64,000 bases of DNA from Dendrocalamus latiflorus (taxonomy: Eukaryota > Streptophyta > Magnoliopsida > Poales > Poaceae), in contig CM029666.1 in the NCBI GenBank assembly GCA_017311315.1, positions 2,472,871-2,536,870 on the forward strand. Direction: 5' to 3'. Of the stretch, positions 45,901 to 57,647 are shown one piece after another. The position numbers and the translations under genes were made by a program. Numbering within the stretch: position 1 is the first letter of the stretch; each line of letters opens with the position of its first letter. Under the pieces are notes generated by a model, which saw only the letters and a list, made by a program, of their open reading frames with translations, was not told the origin of the DNA and did no database searches.

Positions 45901-46616
45901 ATTTTGAGCCCACACCAGCTAGAGAAGGTATGGATATCAATATGGTTTACTATCTACCTGCTGAGTTTCGTGCTGCTGATGAAGAAGGGGAGATAGCCCA
46001 GCTGGACTTTGGTCCTAAAAATGCCATTTTCGAGAAGCCTAAAGAGCCAGTGAAGCACTTGAAGCCGTTGTACATCAAGGGCCACATTAACGGGTCACCG
46101 ATTGCTAGGATGCTTGTTGATGGTGGTGCTGTTGTCAACCTCATGCCGTATTCAGTCTTCAAAAAATTGGGGCTACAAGATGATGATTTGAAAAAGACGA
46201 ACATGGTGCTGAATGGCTTTGAAGGAAAAGAAAAGACGGAGGCCAAAGGAGTTATCTATGTCGAGCTCACAGTTGGAAGCAAGACTTTGGCCACAGCATT
46301 CTTTGTTGCTGAAGTGCAAGGTAATTACAATGTGATTTTAGGTCGAGACTGGGTACATGCTAATCAGTGTGTGCCATCCACCATGCACCAATTTTTGATT
46401 CAATGGGTTGAGGACGAAGTGGAGATCATCTACGCTGACACATCGGTTTGTGTCGCTTTGGCCGATGCTATAATGGATTGGCAGCACTCTGAAGCTACTT
46501 GTTTGTCAGGGCGTGGTGATCTTCCAGAGTTTGATTTCCTTAGCGCTACAAGGAATGGTTTTGTACCTGTCATGATAAAGCCGATTGGTGGTGATCGGCT
46601 CCAAAATATGATATGA
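42960..46616 (+). CDS. gag-pro: Tat-type gypsy Gag-protease
   Basis: About 1218 residues from the ATG at 42960 (MTGSSKIPMPGEVN), chosen because upstream sequence is LTR and primer site. The Gag core lies at about residues 295-445 (PEFVKFDGG, then 'FSLSLTGTAFSWFSALPPGS', then 'RVKDYV'-like helices). A CX3HX4HX5C-like cluster (FCKYHNSFSHATNDC) sits near residue 560, as in other plant Tat elements. A Pro/Ser-rich linker follows. The retroviral-type protease carries LVDGGAVVNLMP near residue 1058 and ILGRDW near residue 1128. The frame is undisrupted. It ends with TGA at 46614-46616, 4 nt before the Met codon of the RT frame, in another phase, so Pol must come from reinitiation, frameshifting or a separate mRNA. 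Confidence 0.9.
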   Translation: MTGSSKIPMPGEVNTDNVVKPGYDELSEEHRQAFEAYKKKREEEDLRAFLAKFKKDRQGNITPLGDITFPPPHYSEKVEPLVSAASTLSSVATNSSSVTMEQVQHMLNENTREIFDYMHQMTNIKKINSAAMGTSQVGTFSSVELSKPTAPINSSASSGVPSIQPQCGMPLSFFSGQQTKPGGELMVAPTYPNHIMSLPPLGTSTSGDISMPRSLPYSVIPPMPPPLPTMVINTPIAPLQSPITASTNMDEALAKIRDDVRRMFVESFGIESRVRARTYQKPYPSHFDTIAYPQGYKLPEFVKFDGGDSKTTWEHVSQYLAQLGAAGNIDELKVRLFSLSLTGTAFSWFSALPPGSIITWSQLEQKFHDHFYSGDAEFKLSHLTSVRQKNDESVSDYVKRFRDVKNRCYSLVISERDLADLVFSGLRTHIKEKLESYEFLTVNQVLQRALAKESQSKDIKENHKTKADLPRMNVVDYSSDQDDEIDVYAAEFVWPSKAKPYACNALKPIRKNREEEMKFTFDVTKCDRIFDALLNDKVIKISHTLPPFEELKRRAFCKYHNSFSHATNDCNVFRRQIQSAINDGRLSFAEMQVDKSPFPMNTMDMEGRKVLLRPEYAESAKGKPGVVIGEPRVIHADDKVSGREVVLEKAPNGKETLKITVSTSVPGGQVQHEACSKFIKPKNPEVGKWKINKAKVQRKRIKPTFDMLLSKYANQAATSSSNRPSQLKRPRSPPRHQIQRQFRPYEPWAPTQWMTPFSYTPYNMNRGWTQPPMVPYAFHPGWTTPRRSVFERLTHSTKSCLGGGTGRPSNASATKKIMKQEWRAKSPSAENSEPNKQESGTASAAEVSTKDLGKRQIVINNPAKSTSTMVVVQLGSAANDHEASSSSAKGRDPKYTRSRWCPSGLTKAQKRRLQCMRNQQKIEDAAEAQRDEFFNKSRPMKHVWRPKPVDGTTDTTIATAHTSPKEHEQVCTLGDDEELLDFEPTPAREGMDINMVYYLPAEFRAADEEGEIAQLDFGPKNAIFEKPKEPVKHLKPLYIKGHINGSPIARMLVDGGAVVNLMPYSVFKKLGLQDDDLKKTNMVLNGFEGKEKTEAKGVIYVELTVGSKTLATAFFVAEVQGNYNVILGRDWVHANQCVPSTMHQFLIQWVEDEVEIIYADTSVCVALADAIMDWQHSEATCLSGRGDLPEFDFLSATRNGFVPVMIKPIGGDRLQNMI

Positions 46617-46620
46617 TTAA

Positions 46621-49600
46621 ATGAACCCCAGCTTAGATTGGTTGCAACAACGTCTCAAAGATTATTGGTCTCAAGAGAACGATATGTATGAATCTATAGA
46701 AGAGCTAGAAAATTTTGATAAGTTGGGACAAGGTTTCATATCAGCCGACCCATTGGAGGAGATAGACATCGGTAATGGGTCAATTCCCAGGCCGACATTT
46801 ATAAATAAAAATCTGAGAGCCGATTATAAGCTAAAATTAATCGAGCTTTTAAAAGAATACGTCGACATTTTTGCTTGGGAATACCATGAGATGCCTGGTC
46901 TGAGCAGAGAGTTGGTAGAACATCAGCTACCTATTAAGAAAGGTTTTAGACCTTTCAAACAGCAAGCTAGGAGGTTTAATCCCAAGATGTATGATCGGAT
47001 TAAGGAGGAAATCGATCGGCTACTTAAAGCTAATTTTATTAGACCTTGCAGGTATGCTGATTGGATTTCCAATATTGTGCCTGTCGAAAAGAAAGGGTCT
47101 GGCAAGTTAAGGGTGTGTATTGATTTCAGAGATTTGAACAGAGCTACACCAAAAGATGAGTATCCTATGCCAATAGCCGACATGCTTATTAATGCTGCTT
47201 CTGGACATAAGGTCATTAGTTTTCTTGATGGTAATGCGGGGTATAATCAGATTTTTATGGCCGAAGAGGACATCTCCAAAACAGCTTTTCGCTGCCCTGG
47301 TTTTCTTGGTTTATTTGAATGGGTAGTAATGACCTTTGGATTGAAAAATGCTGGTGCAACATACCAAAGAGCTATGAACTTAATTTTTCATGATCTTCTT
47401 GGGGTCATTTTAGAAGTTTATATTGATGATATTGTCGTCAAATCAGATGCCATTGAACCACATTTGGCCGATTTGCGCTTGGCTTTTGATAGGATGAGAA
47501 AATATGGTTTGAAGATGAATCCTCTAAAATGTGCTTTTGGTGTGTCGGCTGGAAAGTTTTTAGGTTTTATTATTTATGAACATGGCATAAAGATAGATCC
47601 TAAGAAAATTGAAGCAATCCAGAAGGTACAGGTTCCTGTGTGCAAGAAAGATATACAGAAATTCCTTGGCAAAGTTAATTATTTGAGGAGGTTTATTGCT
47701 AACTTGTCTGGGAAAGTGGACGCTTTTACGCCTATCCTTCGGTTGAAAAATGATGCTGGTTTTACTTGGGGGACAAAACAGCTAGAAGCATTTGAAAGAA
47801 TCAAGAAGTATTTGGTTACTTCACCAGTGTTAAAAGCGCCCATGCAAGGAGAGCCTTTCAGGCTTTATATTGCAGTGGAAGAAGGAGTAATTGGTGCTGT
47901 TTTAACACAAGAAACTGAAGGAAAAGAACATGTTATTACATACTTGAGCCGGCGTTTATTGGATCCAGAGACAAGGTACACTTTTATTGAAAAATTATGC
48001 CTTTCGTTATATTATGCTTGCACAAAATTAAGACATTATTTGTTGTCTAGTGCTTGCATAGTCGCATGTCAAACCGATGTCATTAAATATATGTTGCATA
48101 GACCAATTCTGAGTGGTAGGATTGGTAAGTGGGCTTATGCTTTGATTGAATATGATTTGGCTTACGAAGCTTTGAAATCTATGAAGGGCCAAATTGTTGC
48201 TGACTTTATTGTTGAACATCGGATTGATGATAGGCATCATATTGATATTGACCTAGTTTCTTTAGTACCATGGAGATTATATTTTGATGGTTCAGTTTGT
48301 AACAATGGCCAAGGTGTTGGTGTTGTTTATATTTCTCCATATGGGGCTGTTTTTGAGGCCTCTTGTCGTTTAGAGTTCTTTTGCACAAATAATTAAGCCG
48401 AATATGAAGCTTTGATATTCGGGCTGCAGCTTTTACTTGCTATAGGTGCTACACATATTGAGGTTTTCGGTGATTCGTTGCTAGTAGTGCGGCAAGTTTC
48501 CAATGTTTTTCAATGTTTTGACGAATCGCTTAATGTTTATCTTGATAAATGTCTAGATATCATTGCTGCCTTTGATTTCTTTAGTATTGCTCATATATCT
48601 AGACATGAAAATTGGAGAGCAAATGAGTTAGCGCAGCAAGCATCCGGCTACCATATTTCTCGTGGTATGTTCCACCTTTCTCACCAGTCGATGTCTTGTC
48701 TTGCTAACATAGACGAGACCGAACCGCAACTCACCGATTCGGCCACTAATTTAAAATCTGATGCAAGTGAGGATACAGATTGGAGAAAACCAATCATTAA
48801 TTACTTGCAAGACCCTAGCAAGAGGGTAAATAGGACGGTTCGACGGATGGCTTTCAAATATGGTTTAATTGACAACAATGTTTATCGCCGTACTGTTGAT
48901 GGTATTCTTCTGAAATGCTTGGATGAGGATCAAGCAAGAGTTGCTATGGGAGAGGTACATGAAGGTATATGCGGTACTCATCAGTCGGCACACAAGATGA
49001 AGTGGTTGCTAAGACGTGCTGGTTTCTATTGGCCGACAATGATTAATGATTGTTTCAGATACTACAAAGGGTGTGCAGCATGCCAAAAGTTCGGTAACAT
49101 TCAGCTAGCTCCTGCTGCTATGTTGCACCCTATTGTCAAACCGTGGCCATTCAGAGGGTGGGGATTAGACTTCATCGGGCAAATACATCCTCCGTCGTCA
49201 AAAGGGCATCGGTTTGTGCTAGTTGCTACTGATTATTTCACTAAGTGGTCTGAAGCAGTACCTCTCAAGAACATGACACATGTGGAAGTGATTCAATTCA
49301 TAACTGAGCATATTATTCACCGGTTCGGCATTCCTCAAACATTAACTTCAGTTCAAGGTTATTCTTTTATATCAACTCAAGTCCGAGATTTTGCTGAATT
49401 ATATAAGATAAAGTTGTTTAATTCATCTCCATATTATGCCCAAGCTAATGGACAAGCAGAGTCTACAAATAAAATATTGATCAAGCTCATCAAGAAAAAG
49501 ATTGAAGATAATCCTAGAAGGTGGCATGAAGTGCTGTCCGAGGCTCTTTGGGCGCATCGAATCTCAAGGCATGGAGCAACCAAAGTAACTCCATACGAGC

Positions 49601-50001
49601 TTGTATATGGGCAAGAGGCTGTTTTACCCGTAGAGGTAAATTTGGATGCCTTGAGATTAGCTAAGCAAAATGACTTATCAGCAGTGAATTATCATAATTT
49701 AATGATGGACAACATTGATGAAGTCACCGATAAGAGATTAGAAGCATTAAAAGCCATTGAGAAAGATAAGATGCGGGTGGCAAAGGCATACAACAAGAAA
49801 GTCAAGTTGAAGAGCTTTCAAGTTGGTGACCTAGTGTGGAAAGTGATTCTACCAATTGGCTCGAGAGATAATAAGTTCGGAAAGTGGTCTCCAAGTTGGG
49901 AAGGTCCTTTTAAGATTGCAAGAGTGGTTCCGGGTAACTCATATTTGGTCGAATCATTGCAAGGTACGTTGCTACCCCGTGCTCTTAATGGAAATATTTG
50001 A
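46621..50001 (+). pseudogene. pol: Tat-type gypsy Pol (RT, RNase H, second RNase H, integrase), broken
   Basis: The frame from ATG 46621 covers RT (VCIDFRDLN; catalytic YIDDIVVKS near residue 267), the connection and gypsy RNase H (from about residue 410), then a second, plant Tat-type RNase H (YFDGSVCNNGQGVG, AEYEAL, GDSLLVVRQV). A TAA at 48394-48396 interrupts the second RNase H just before AEYEAL. The frame then continues in phase through the integrase zinc-binding region (about 48950-49085) and core (GLDFIG at 49165) to 50001. The second catalytic Asp of integrase is replaced by Val (GTT at 49351-49353, in TSVQGYSF). The downstream Glu (GQAESTNK) is present. Two independent lesions make autonomous transposition unlikely. 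Confidence 0.9.
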
Positions 50002-50212
50002 AGAAGTTTTATCCAAGCACGTGGCAGGAAGCTTGAGCATGTATGGCTGATATTTGGTTATCGCCCTCAGACTTTATAACATGGCCGATAATAAATTATT
50101 GCCCTTAGATGTATAAACATGGCCAATGGATGTGTTGACATTGGCCTTGATTGTCGAGCAAGTAATTCTTATTTTTTGGCACACAAGTGTTGCCAAAAAA
50201 CAGGGGGGCATG

Positions 50213-53200
50213 TGTTGATAATCAAATTTGGCTTGACAATCATCGTAAAGCCGAAAGCAAGTTAACAAGCAAACGCTGTGCAGATATCATGGTCGTGAGT
50301 AGTGTCAGACCCAGATTTTACAATCCGAAATCTACTGTGTTTAACTGCACTATTCCCTGGATCAGTAGATAGTGCACACAGTTACATATCATGCGGAAAC
50401 ATAATTAAAATAATAAATTTACTCATGGGCCGATTAGGCCGAAATCAATAAATTGCAGCAGCGGAAGAACGAAGCACACAGGTGGGACCTTCAGGACATG
50501 CCCACAGGCAGCCAACTGGAGGTTCGCGACCTAGCCCTTGATATCTTCATCTTCACCTTATCTGCCAGCTTGTCCACTCTTGTTGCTGAGGCGAGGCGAC
50601 TTGACTCCTGATTCTGAATTTTGCCGCAAAAGCGAGCGTGAGCACTCCGACCCCGTGCTCAGCGAACCAATACACAGAATGCAAGTAGACAATATGCATG
50701 GCTTAACAAAGGAGAGGCTCGGGTTATTTTGTTTTGCAAATAGTGCTTTTGAATACAATTATATAAAAATCCTTAAGACCTAGCATTTTGAACACAAGTA
50801 TATGTTGTGATTACATGCAATATTAATAGTGATTCAGATTCCATCCACCGTTACATGGCATCTGCACCATATAGCAATTCTTCAGCGTTATAGCCGCTTA
50901 ACTTACCACTGGGACGACACCCAGGACAATTCCAAACTAGGGCGTTACACTGCCCTTCCACTTTTCCAACCCATCATAAAGCATTTTGAAATAGAACTAT
51001 ATCTGGTTAAGTTCCCATGTCCGCCCTTGACCGTGGGCACGGCTATTCGAATAGTTTTGACTCTGCAGAGTTTTGCACACTTTACCCACAAGAGATAAAT
51101 CCACCCGTTGCCCCACATGATTCCTTAGCCATGCGGTTGAGTAGACTATCACAGGATTGTTACAATGCATAGTCCTACTGTGGTTACGCCCGCTAAGGTC
51201 TATCTTCCGTAGGATACGACCATCCCTCGGGAAGGGTCCCTCGTGAGCCATCACGGGCAAAGGCGGGGATGCGACCATCCATCCCTTTGCTCGTGATCAT
51301 ACCTTCACGTAACCACCTTAGAGCCACACAAATTAGTAAACCCTGCCTACACTTTGCCAGCTTGCGGTTGTGCTTGTCATACACGGGGTGACATGACAAG
51401 ATTCAGTCCTTAGGGTTATCTGGGCGGTCTACCACTAACCCACTGTTGATCCATCACTAACTCAAAATTTTGTGCTTTCACTGCACCACACATACACACC
51501 CTCGAACCAATCCGCCCAGATACTCACGCATGTTGGGGTTTTTGGGAACATAAAGTAATCATACCAACATATACCAGTCATTCCCGTCATGACTGCCCAA
51601 ACCCTTTTCTCATCATTAAAAGCGATCATGATGTATGGGGCATTTCAGCGCCCCCCCCCCCGAGTATCTATGCAAAACTAAGCATAGCATATAGCTAGGG
51701 ACTTATTTTTAAAATATTACTATTATAATTTTGCTAGGGCGACAAGGTTCACACATTGAATATTCCAAAGGAGAGGGTAATATTATTCAAGGTACACAAT
51801 GGCATATAACTAGAATATCAAATTTAGCATGTATTTGCATAAAAATAACAGCATGCAATTTGTTAATTTAAAACAAAGTAATTTGGCATGAAATGTAGGT
51901 TCAACATGATCAAAGTATTAACTCGCCTGGCGCGGTTTACCGCGGTCTTGAGCTCACGCAATGCTTTCTCTTGAGCTTCGGATCTTTTCTTCGCCTCGCT
52001 CTTGATCTCGCTTGATCCGTGGAATCTTCGAACTTCAGTTTCTAATTACGCGACAAACGACTGAATCCAAAAAGAAAGCAAATAACTCAAAAGATCCAAA
52101 TAACTCGGAATAAACTCAATTTAATTTTATTATGATTTAATGGGTGATTTGAGGCAATGCTGATTGGGTGCAGAGGACTGACGGGGTTACACGAGGTTGG
52201 GGCAAAGTGATGCTTGGGTTAAGCAGAGGCTAAGGAGGGTTCGTGATACAGGGATATTGACGATGTTATTCTTACTTCGGATTTGAGGATGGCACCGAAT
52301 ACCACGGGTTAACCCATCTTATTTAATAACTTCTTTTTATTACTTTTATATTTATCAAGGAAGTTCCATGAGCCATATTAGACCTATGGGTAGACGTAAG
52401 ACTGTAGTGGAGTGTAGGGTAGTGCCTTGTCCAATATTAACTTTCTAAGAGTTAGGGCATGAGTTATATACACAATGTATATGATTTCTGGTTTGTCGAA
52501 TTAATCTTATAGCTTATATTTTTAGCAGTTTGAGATGTATTTATTTATTTTTAGGTCGCGCTAATATTACCCTGTTCATTAAAACACGAGGTGGTAAAAT
52601 TATTTTAATTACCAATTACATAGGGATTTTTGTAGGTACTCCAACATGACTTTTTAATTAAAGAGGCTCTTCAGATTAGGTATCGTAGATATTCTGCGTA
52701 TATTTTAATTATTATTACAGTGTTGACGTTATTATTATTGTTATGTAAATTTATTTATCTAGAACCAAGCATGCTATACTTAGGTCATACCTTACTATCA
52801 ATATTCTACCGAGTCTACGGTTGGGATTTATTTGTCGATGGCACGCTTGTGATGACTACTAATCACACTGCTACATTAGGTAGATTACTTTTAACATCTG
52901 ATGTCCTAGGGTTACTTTATTATACTTGCCACGCATATATAGACATTTCTACTTAAAAGACACCCTTTTGATTAAAGGTTACTACCAATTTATGTATCTT
53001 TTAAAGATATAGGAATGACAACCATATCTTAGTTGGCTACATTTACATGAATCATAGGTACCATTAGAATTAGATTAGTAAATCTAGATTTGACGTACAG
53101 TAATCCCAGGCTGCATCTCTATTTTGCATGAATCTTAATCTATCCCTACATCATGTTTTATTTATCTTCGTTTATCGTTAGTTTAAGTTTAATTCAAACT

Positions 53201-56200
53201 ATGATCCATTGGTACGAGTCCCAGCTTGCTTTATATACCATTATACTTAATTTTATTATGTATCATGTACCAAAACTAGTGTCAAGACTTAATTAATGGC
53301 GCTATTATTAGCTTGCTCCTACTTTAGCTACTATTTAAGATTTTATGGTTGGCAGTATGCTAATGATAGGGTTTACATTTTCAATAGGGTCTAAGGTGTA
53401 CAAAAATTGTACTAACATAATTGCTAACGGGTTGCATACATGCTATCCACATTTCTCTAACTGCTTACTTACATATACTTATAGATGCTTATATATATAC
53501 ATATATATACCTTCACTTAGTAAGGCTCTACATTTTAGGTGTTACTAGTTTTAATATAAACGTATCTGTATAACAAGGCTTGTTGTACAAAGTTGTATTT
53601 CAATATTTATTAACTAACAAAACCTACGGCTAAAATTTTATGTAATGGAGGCATGTCAAATATGGGCATAGATTTTAATTATAATTATTGGTAGTCTTTA
53701 AATTTGAACCTTTAACCAAAATAGATTTCTTTTATTACTTCCCTTAATTTGCATTTTAGCCTTTTAATTCAATTATGCAAACCACAGTAAATATCACTAA
53801 AATTCTAATGAGCTCTAAAATTCATGATTTTAGTTCCATTGGACAGATCTTGATTTTAGATGAATTTAGAAATTTGTCTCATCCAATTTGGAGTTAAAAT
53901 GAAAAAATTATGCCTATTTGAATGTTTCAGTTCAGTTAAATCCTAAAATTAATAAATTTCTGACAGTGGGTCCCACATGTCATATATTTCATTTTTACCT
54001 TTTTCTTATTTGCTTATTCTTGTGTCTATGGTCAGTGGGGTCCACATGTCGGCGTGCATTAGTCACTGACAAGCGGGGTCCGGCTGTCAGTGGGCCTGCG
54101 GTTCCGCCGCGGCTGACGAACGGGGCCCACCTGTCAGCTGAGAGTTTAAAAGAAACTCGACCGCTACGCGCGGATTCGGGGGCTCGAACGCGCGCCGCTG
54201 GAGCGAGGGGGAGGAAGAGATAACGCTGAAAGCCACTCGGACGCCCGAGCGATGCTTACCATATAAGGGTAATAAACTCCTTTGAAGTAGCTCCGAGAGG
54301 GAGCCGGGCAGAGGAAGAAGAAGACGGCGGCGCCGGCGGCGAGCGGTGGCCGAAGAGGTCCGGGGCTTCGTGATATATAATGTCGGGGTTGCGGGGATGC
54401 TGGTGGTGGTGGCGGCAGAGGCTGAGGCGCGCCGGAGGTAGGCCGGCAGCGTGCGGTGGCGATGGCTCGGGGAAGTGGTCGACGCCGGCGAGGTAGAGAC
54501 CACGGGAGGTGTGGGGAAGGCCGGGAATGTGTTGGCGACGCTCCAGAGATGGTTCCAGAGCAGAGAATTGAGCTCCGGTGGCTGGGTTTGGCTGATCGGC
54601 AATCGCCGGAGCTGGGGAAGACGAGGGCGCCAGCGGGGAAATTGGGGCTCTACGGTTCCATTGCGGCAAGGAAGGGGGGGAATGAGAGAGGGGTTGCAGC
54701 GCGTTTGCGATCTCCAGTCGAGGCTCTTATAGCCGGATGGGGCGCGCGGCGAGAGTGGCACCTGGCTCCGCCCTGTTCACGCCGGGAAGGGGAGAGGAAC
54801 CAAATCTCCTCCGAGATTTTGTGGGGGAGAGAGAACGGGGTGCGTTGAATCTTGCCCGCGGGGTGTGTGAGAGAGAGAGATCAGCTGCGGCTCGCACAAG
54901 AGAGAGCGAGAGCGAGAGGAGAGCGGCGTTGCGGGCGCGTGGAGGAAGAAGCCGGGGGAGGACGAAGAGAGCTGGGCGCTTGGGCCCGCGGCGCAGAGGG
55001 AGAGGCGCGGGTGGAAACGGGCCACCGGTCAGCGGGGAGCGCCTGGCGAGTGGGGTCGCGCGGCAGTGAGGCGCAAGGCGCGGGCCCGCGACGCAGTGAG
55101 GGCGGGGCGCGAGTGGCGACGCTGGGCCGCGGAGCGCTAGCCCGTGCGGGCGCGTTGGCTGCGCGTGGAAGGAATGGCTGGGCCGGGGTGATGGCCGGCC
55201 CGGCTATGAAATTTTCTTTTAGTTTCCTTTTTCTTTTACATTTGGATATGTGCATACATTTATACATATATCCTAGGGTATATACATGTATACATACTTC
55301 CATTTATTTCTGATTTTTGTGTATGACTTATATGTTTATTTATGTGTGTGTATATATTCACTTCCTTGCTCCCTGTAATTCTACATCCACTATTTTGCTG
55401 ATATTTATTTTATAAAGATTATTTTCTTGTTATATTTACTTGTATGCATACATATATATATACATACATATGTATATATATTCTTGTAGATGCTTATTAT
55501 TTTTACTTTCTAATTCTTTTGGATCATCTTTTCAGATTCTTTATTCATATTTTAACTTTCTACTATTTAAACATGTTTATTTCTCTTTGGTCCTTTTGAC
55601 TTTTTGGAACCTTCATTAAGTTGTTCAGAAAAATACCACAAACTCGAAATTCAAATAAAACATATTGCAGAAATAAATTCAAAAAACTTCATATTTTCAA
55701 ATTCAATTTTTCAGGATGTTACAAGTAGGTACGATCACGGCAAAGCAAGTCGGAAGTCAGAGGTGATCGTAAAATCCTACGAATTCAGCAAGCTACAGTA
55801 AATGCACGATTATGTCAAAGAAGCGTGGAGCTTGGTCGTGGTCAAGAGCCATTACGATCACTTTGGTCGTAGTCGGCAGTCGCCGGGTAGTTTACGACCA
55901 CGGTGCAACATTTACGGCCATGTCATCACTAGTCGGAAGCCAACTGGACCGGTTACGACCACGTTGGCCGTGGTCGAAGGCAGTTACAACCACGTTGGCG
56001 GTCACCGGGTAGTTTTACGACCACGTTGCAGCATTTACGACCATTTTATCACTAATCGGAAGCTAGCTGGACCGATTACGACCACGTTGGCCGTGGTCGA
56101 AGGCAGTTACGACCATGTTGGCGTGGTCAAAGGTGGCTCAACCATTTTTGGATATGATCGGACGCTGCTACGACCACGATTGGCCATGATCAGAAGCCTG

Positions 56201-57436
56201 GTTCTCAGTTGACGACATCAAGGTTGATAATCGGCAGTCGAACTTACGACCACGATGAGAAGTCGGTGGTTTACGACCACGTTATAACGAGAAGCGGTAG
56301 CAACTCCGACCACGTTGGAGGAAGTGAACGTGGTCGAAAAGGTGTTTGACTATAGAAAAATAGTGATCACCAGTGTCACTGCGTTCCTACGACCACGCAG
56401 CGATGCAGCGGAGCGGTCGTAAACTGCTACAGTAAGTTTACGATCACGAAGGAAAGTTGATTGGTAAAGCAATAGAAGGATCGGAACTGGTCGTAAGCAT
56501 CCAGAACCGGTCATAAACAGTTCCAACCGGTAGTAAACGACTCTAACCAGTCGTAAATGGTCCTGGGAGGTCGTAAGAGATGCTGACCGGTCATCGTAAA
56601 GGGTTCGACCATGCAGAGAAGGCTACGACCACGGTGAAGGCGGTCGTAAGGAGCAGCGACCAAGTCGAGAAGACCAGTATGTGCCAGAAGCGATTCCGAC
56701 CATGTTGAAGGAAGTGAGCATGGTCAAAGGGATGTTTTTGGAAGTAGTCATACGGCATCAAGAGCACTCGGGATCGGTCGTAAGCAGCGCTGACCGGTCA
56801 TAAACGATCTTGGGAAGTCAGGAAACTTCACAACATTTGGTAGGGTAAGGAGCTTGCGTGCAAAGGAAGCAAATACTACATGCATGTATTGTATACAGAT
56901 CAATTGTGCATAAAAGAAGATCAATAGGAGCAGCATGCACGCACAGGCAGCAGTTTGGAAAGGATCAGGAAACGATCTTGAAACGATCTCTGCCGTGTGG
57001 CAAAATTGCAACCGAATAAACTAAGATAAGTTTTATTCGGTCTGGACTCTGATTCGATTCGAATACTGAGCTTCCCCCTATATATATGTATGTAGGGGTC
57101 ACGGCCGATTAACAACACACAATCGAAACTCATCTATTGTATTATTTTGTAATCTACTATTTTCCTCTGCCCTATTTTGCTTCTTGTTCTTTGTCGTCGT
57201 TTACTCCCTTGCGATAACGAATCACAAGGTCCTAGGGGCGGTCAGGCCGACCTAGGACAGCTCATCGCCGCCGCTCGCCCTGACGGGGTCCCTCCCGGGC
57301 GCGTGGGGTGTCGGGTCTCAAGAGCTCTCGCCGGCGTGTCCTGCGTATCGCGCTCCCGGCAAGACTCCTCCGGCGACGTGTCCTGCGTATCGCGCTCGAC
57401 GCCGGGGGCACACGGTGACGTGTTCGTGTGCGAACA
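50213..57436 (+). repeat. 3' LTR of the gypsy element, interrupted
   Basis: LTR sequence at 50213-50302 resumes after the nested solo LTR and its AGTAG duplication at 55729-57436. Its total length without the nest is close to the 5' LTR. It ends GTGCGAACA at 57436, followed by CAAGG. Confidence 0.9.
50303..55723. mobile_element. 5.4-kb solo LTR nested in the gypsy 3' LTR
   Basis: It starts TGTCAGACCCAG and ends CAGGATGTTACA, with AGTAG on both sides (50298-50302, 55724-55728). No gag or pol. It shares ordered landmarks with the 3.4-kb solo LTR at 16655-20080 ('gactctgcagagttttgcac', 'ctttacccacaagagata', 'gagcactccgaccccgtgct'). Most of 51.7-54.0 kb is AT-rich and non-coding. Positions 54.1-55.2 kb are GC-rich, with open frames on both strands that look compositional. 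Because the gypsy LTRs are nearly identical, this insertion must be recent. Confidence 0.85.
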
Positions 57437-57647
57437 CAAGGCTAGCTCCAACAAGGCAACAGATATAATGGAGGCTAGGGCAATCAAGGGGAAGGTGGTG
57501 ATGGTGTACTCCAAGTACGTCAAAGCCCAGAACAACTCTGCTGTAAGTGTTACACAAGCTTACCAGCCAAACTACTCTCCTCCCATTGATGCAGCAGCAA
57601 GCGCCTCCTACGGCGGCGGCAACATCGACGAGAGGGCCACGGCTTAC

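Larger units (their letters stand above)
41081..57436 (+). mobile_element. Ty3/gypsy retrotransposon, Tat-type, with nested solo LTR
   Basis: It is flanked by CAAGG (41076-41080, 57437-57441). Order: 5' LTR 41081-42902; primer-binding site TGGCGACTCCGCTGGGGA just inside (about 42909-42926); gag-protease; RT-RNase H; a second RNase H; integrase; polypurine run 'caggggggcatg' (50201-50212); 3' LTR from 50213. The 3' LTR is split by a 5.4-kb solo LTR. Without that nest the element is about 10.9 kb. Protease-RT-RH-aRNH-INT order with a second RNase H is the hallmark of the Tat/Ogre lineage. Confidence 0.92.

Noticed and set aside
54087..55313. Frames of 110-224 codons at 54.1-55.3 kb
   Set aside because: Same situation inside the 5.4-kb solo LTR. 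No domain, and frames are open on both strands. I keep only the note that conservation between copies should be tested.
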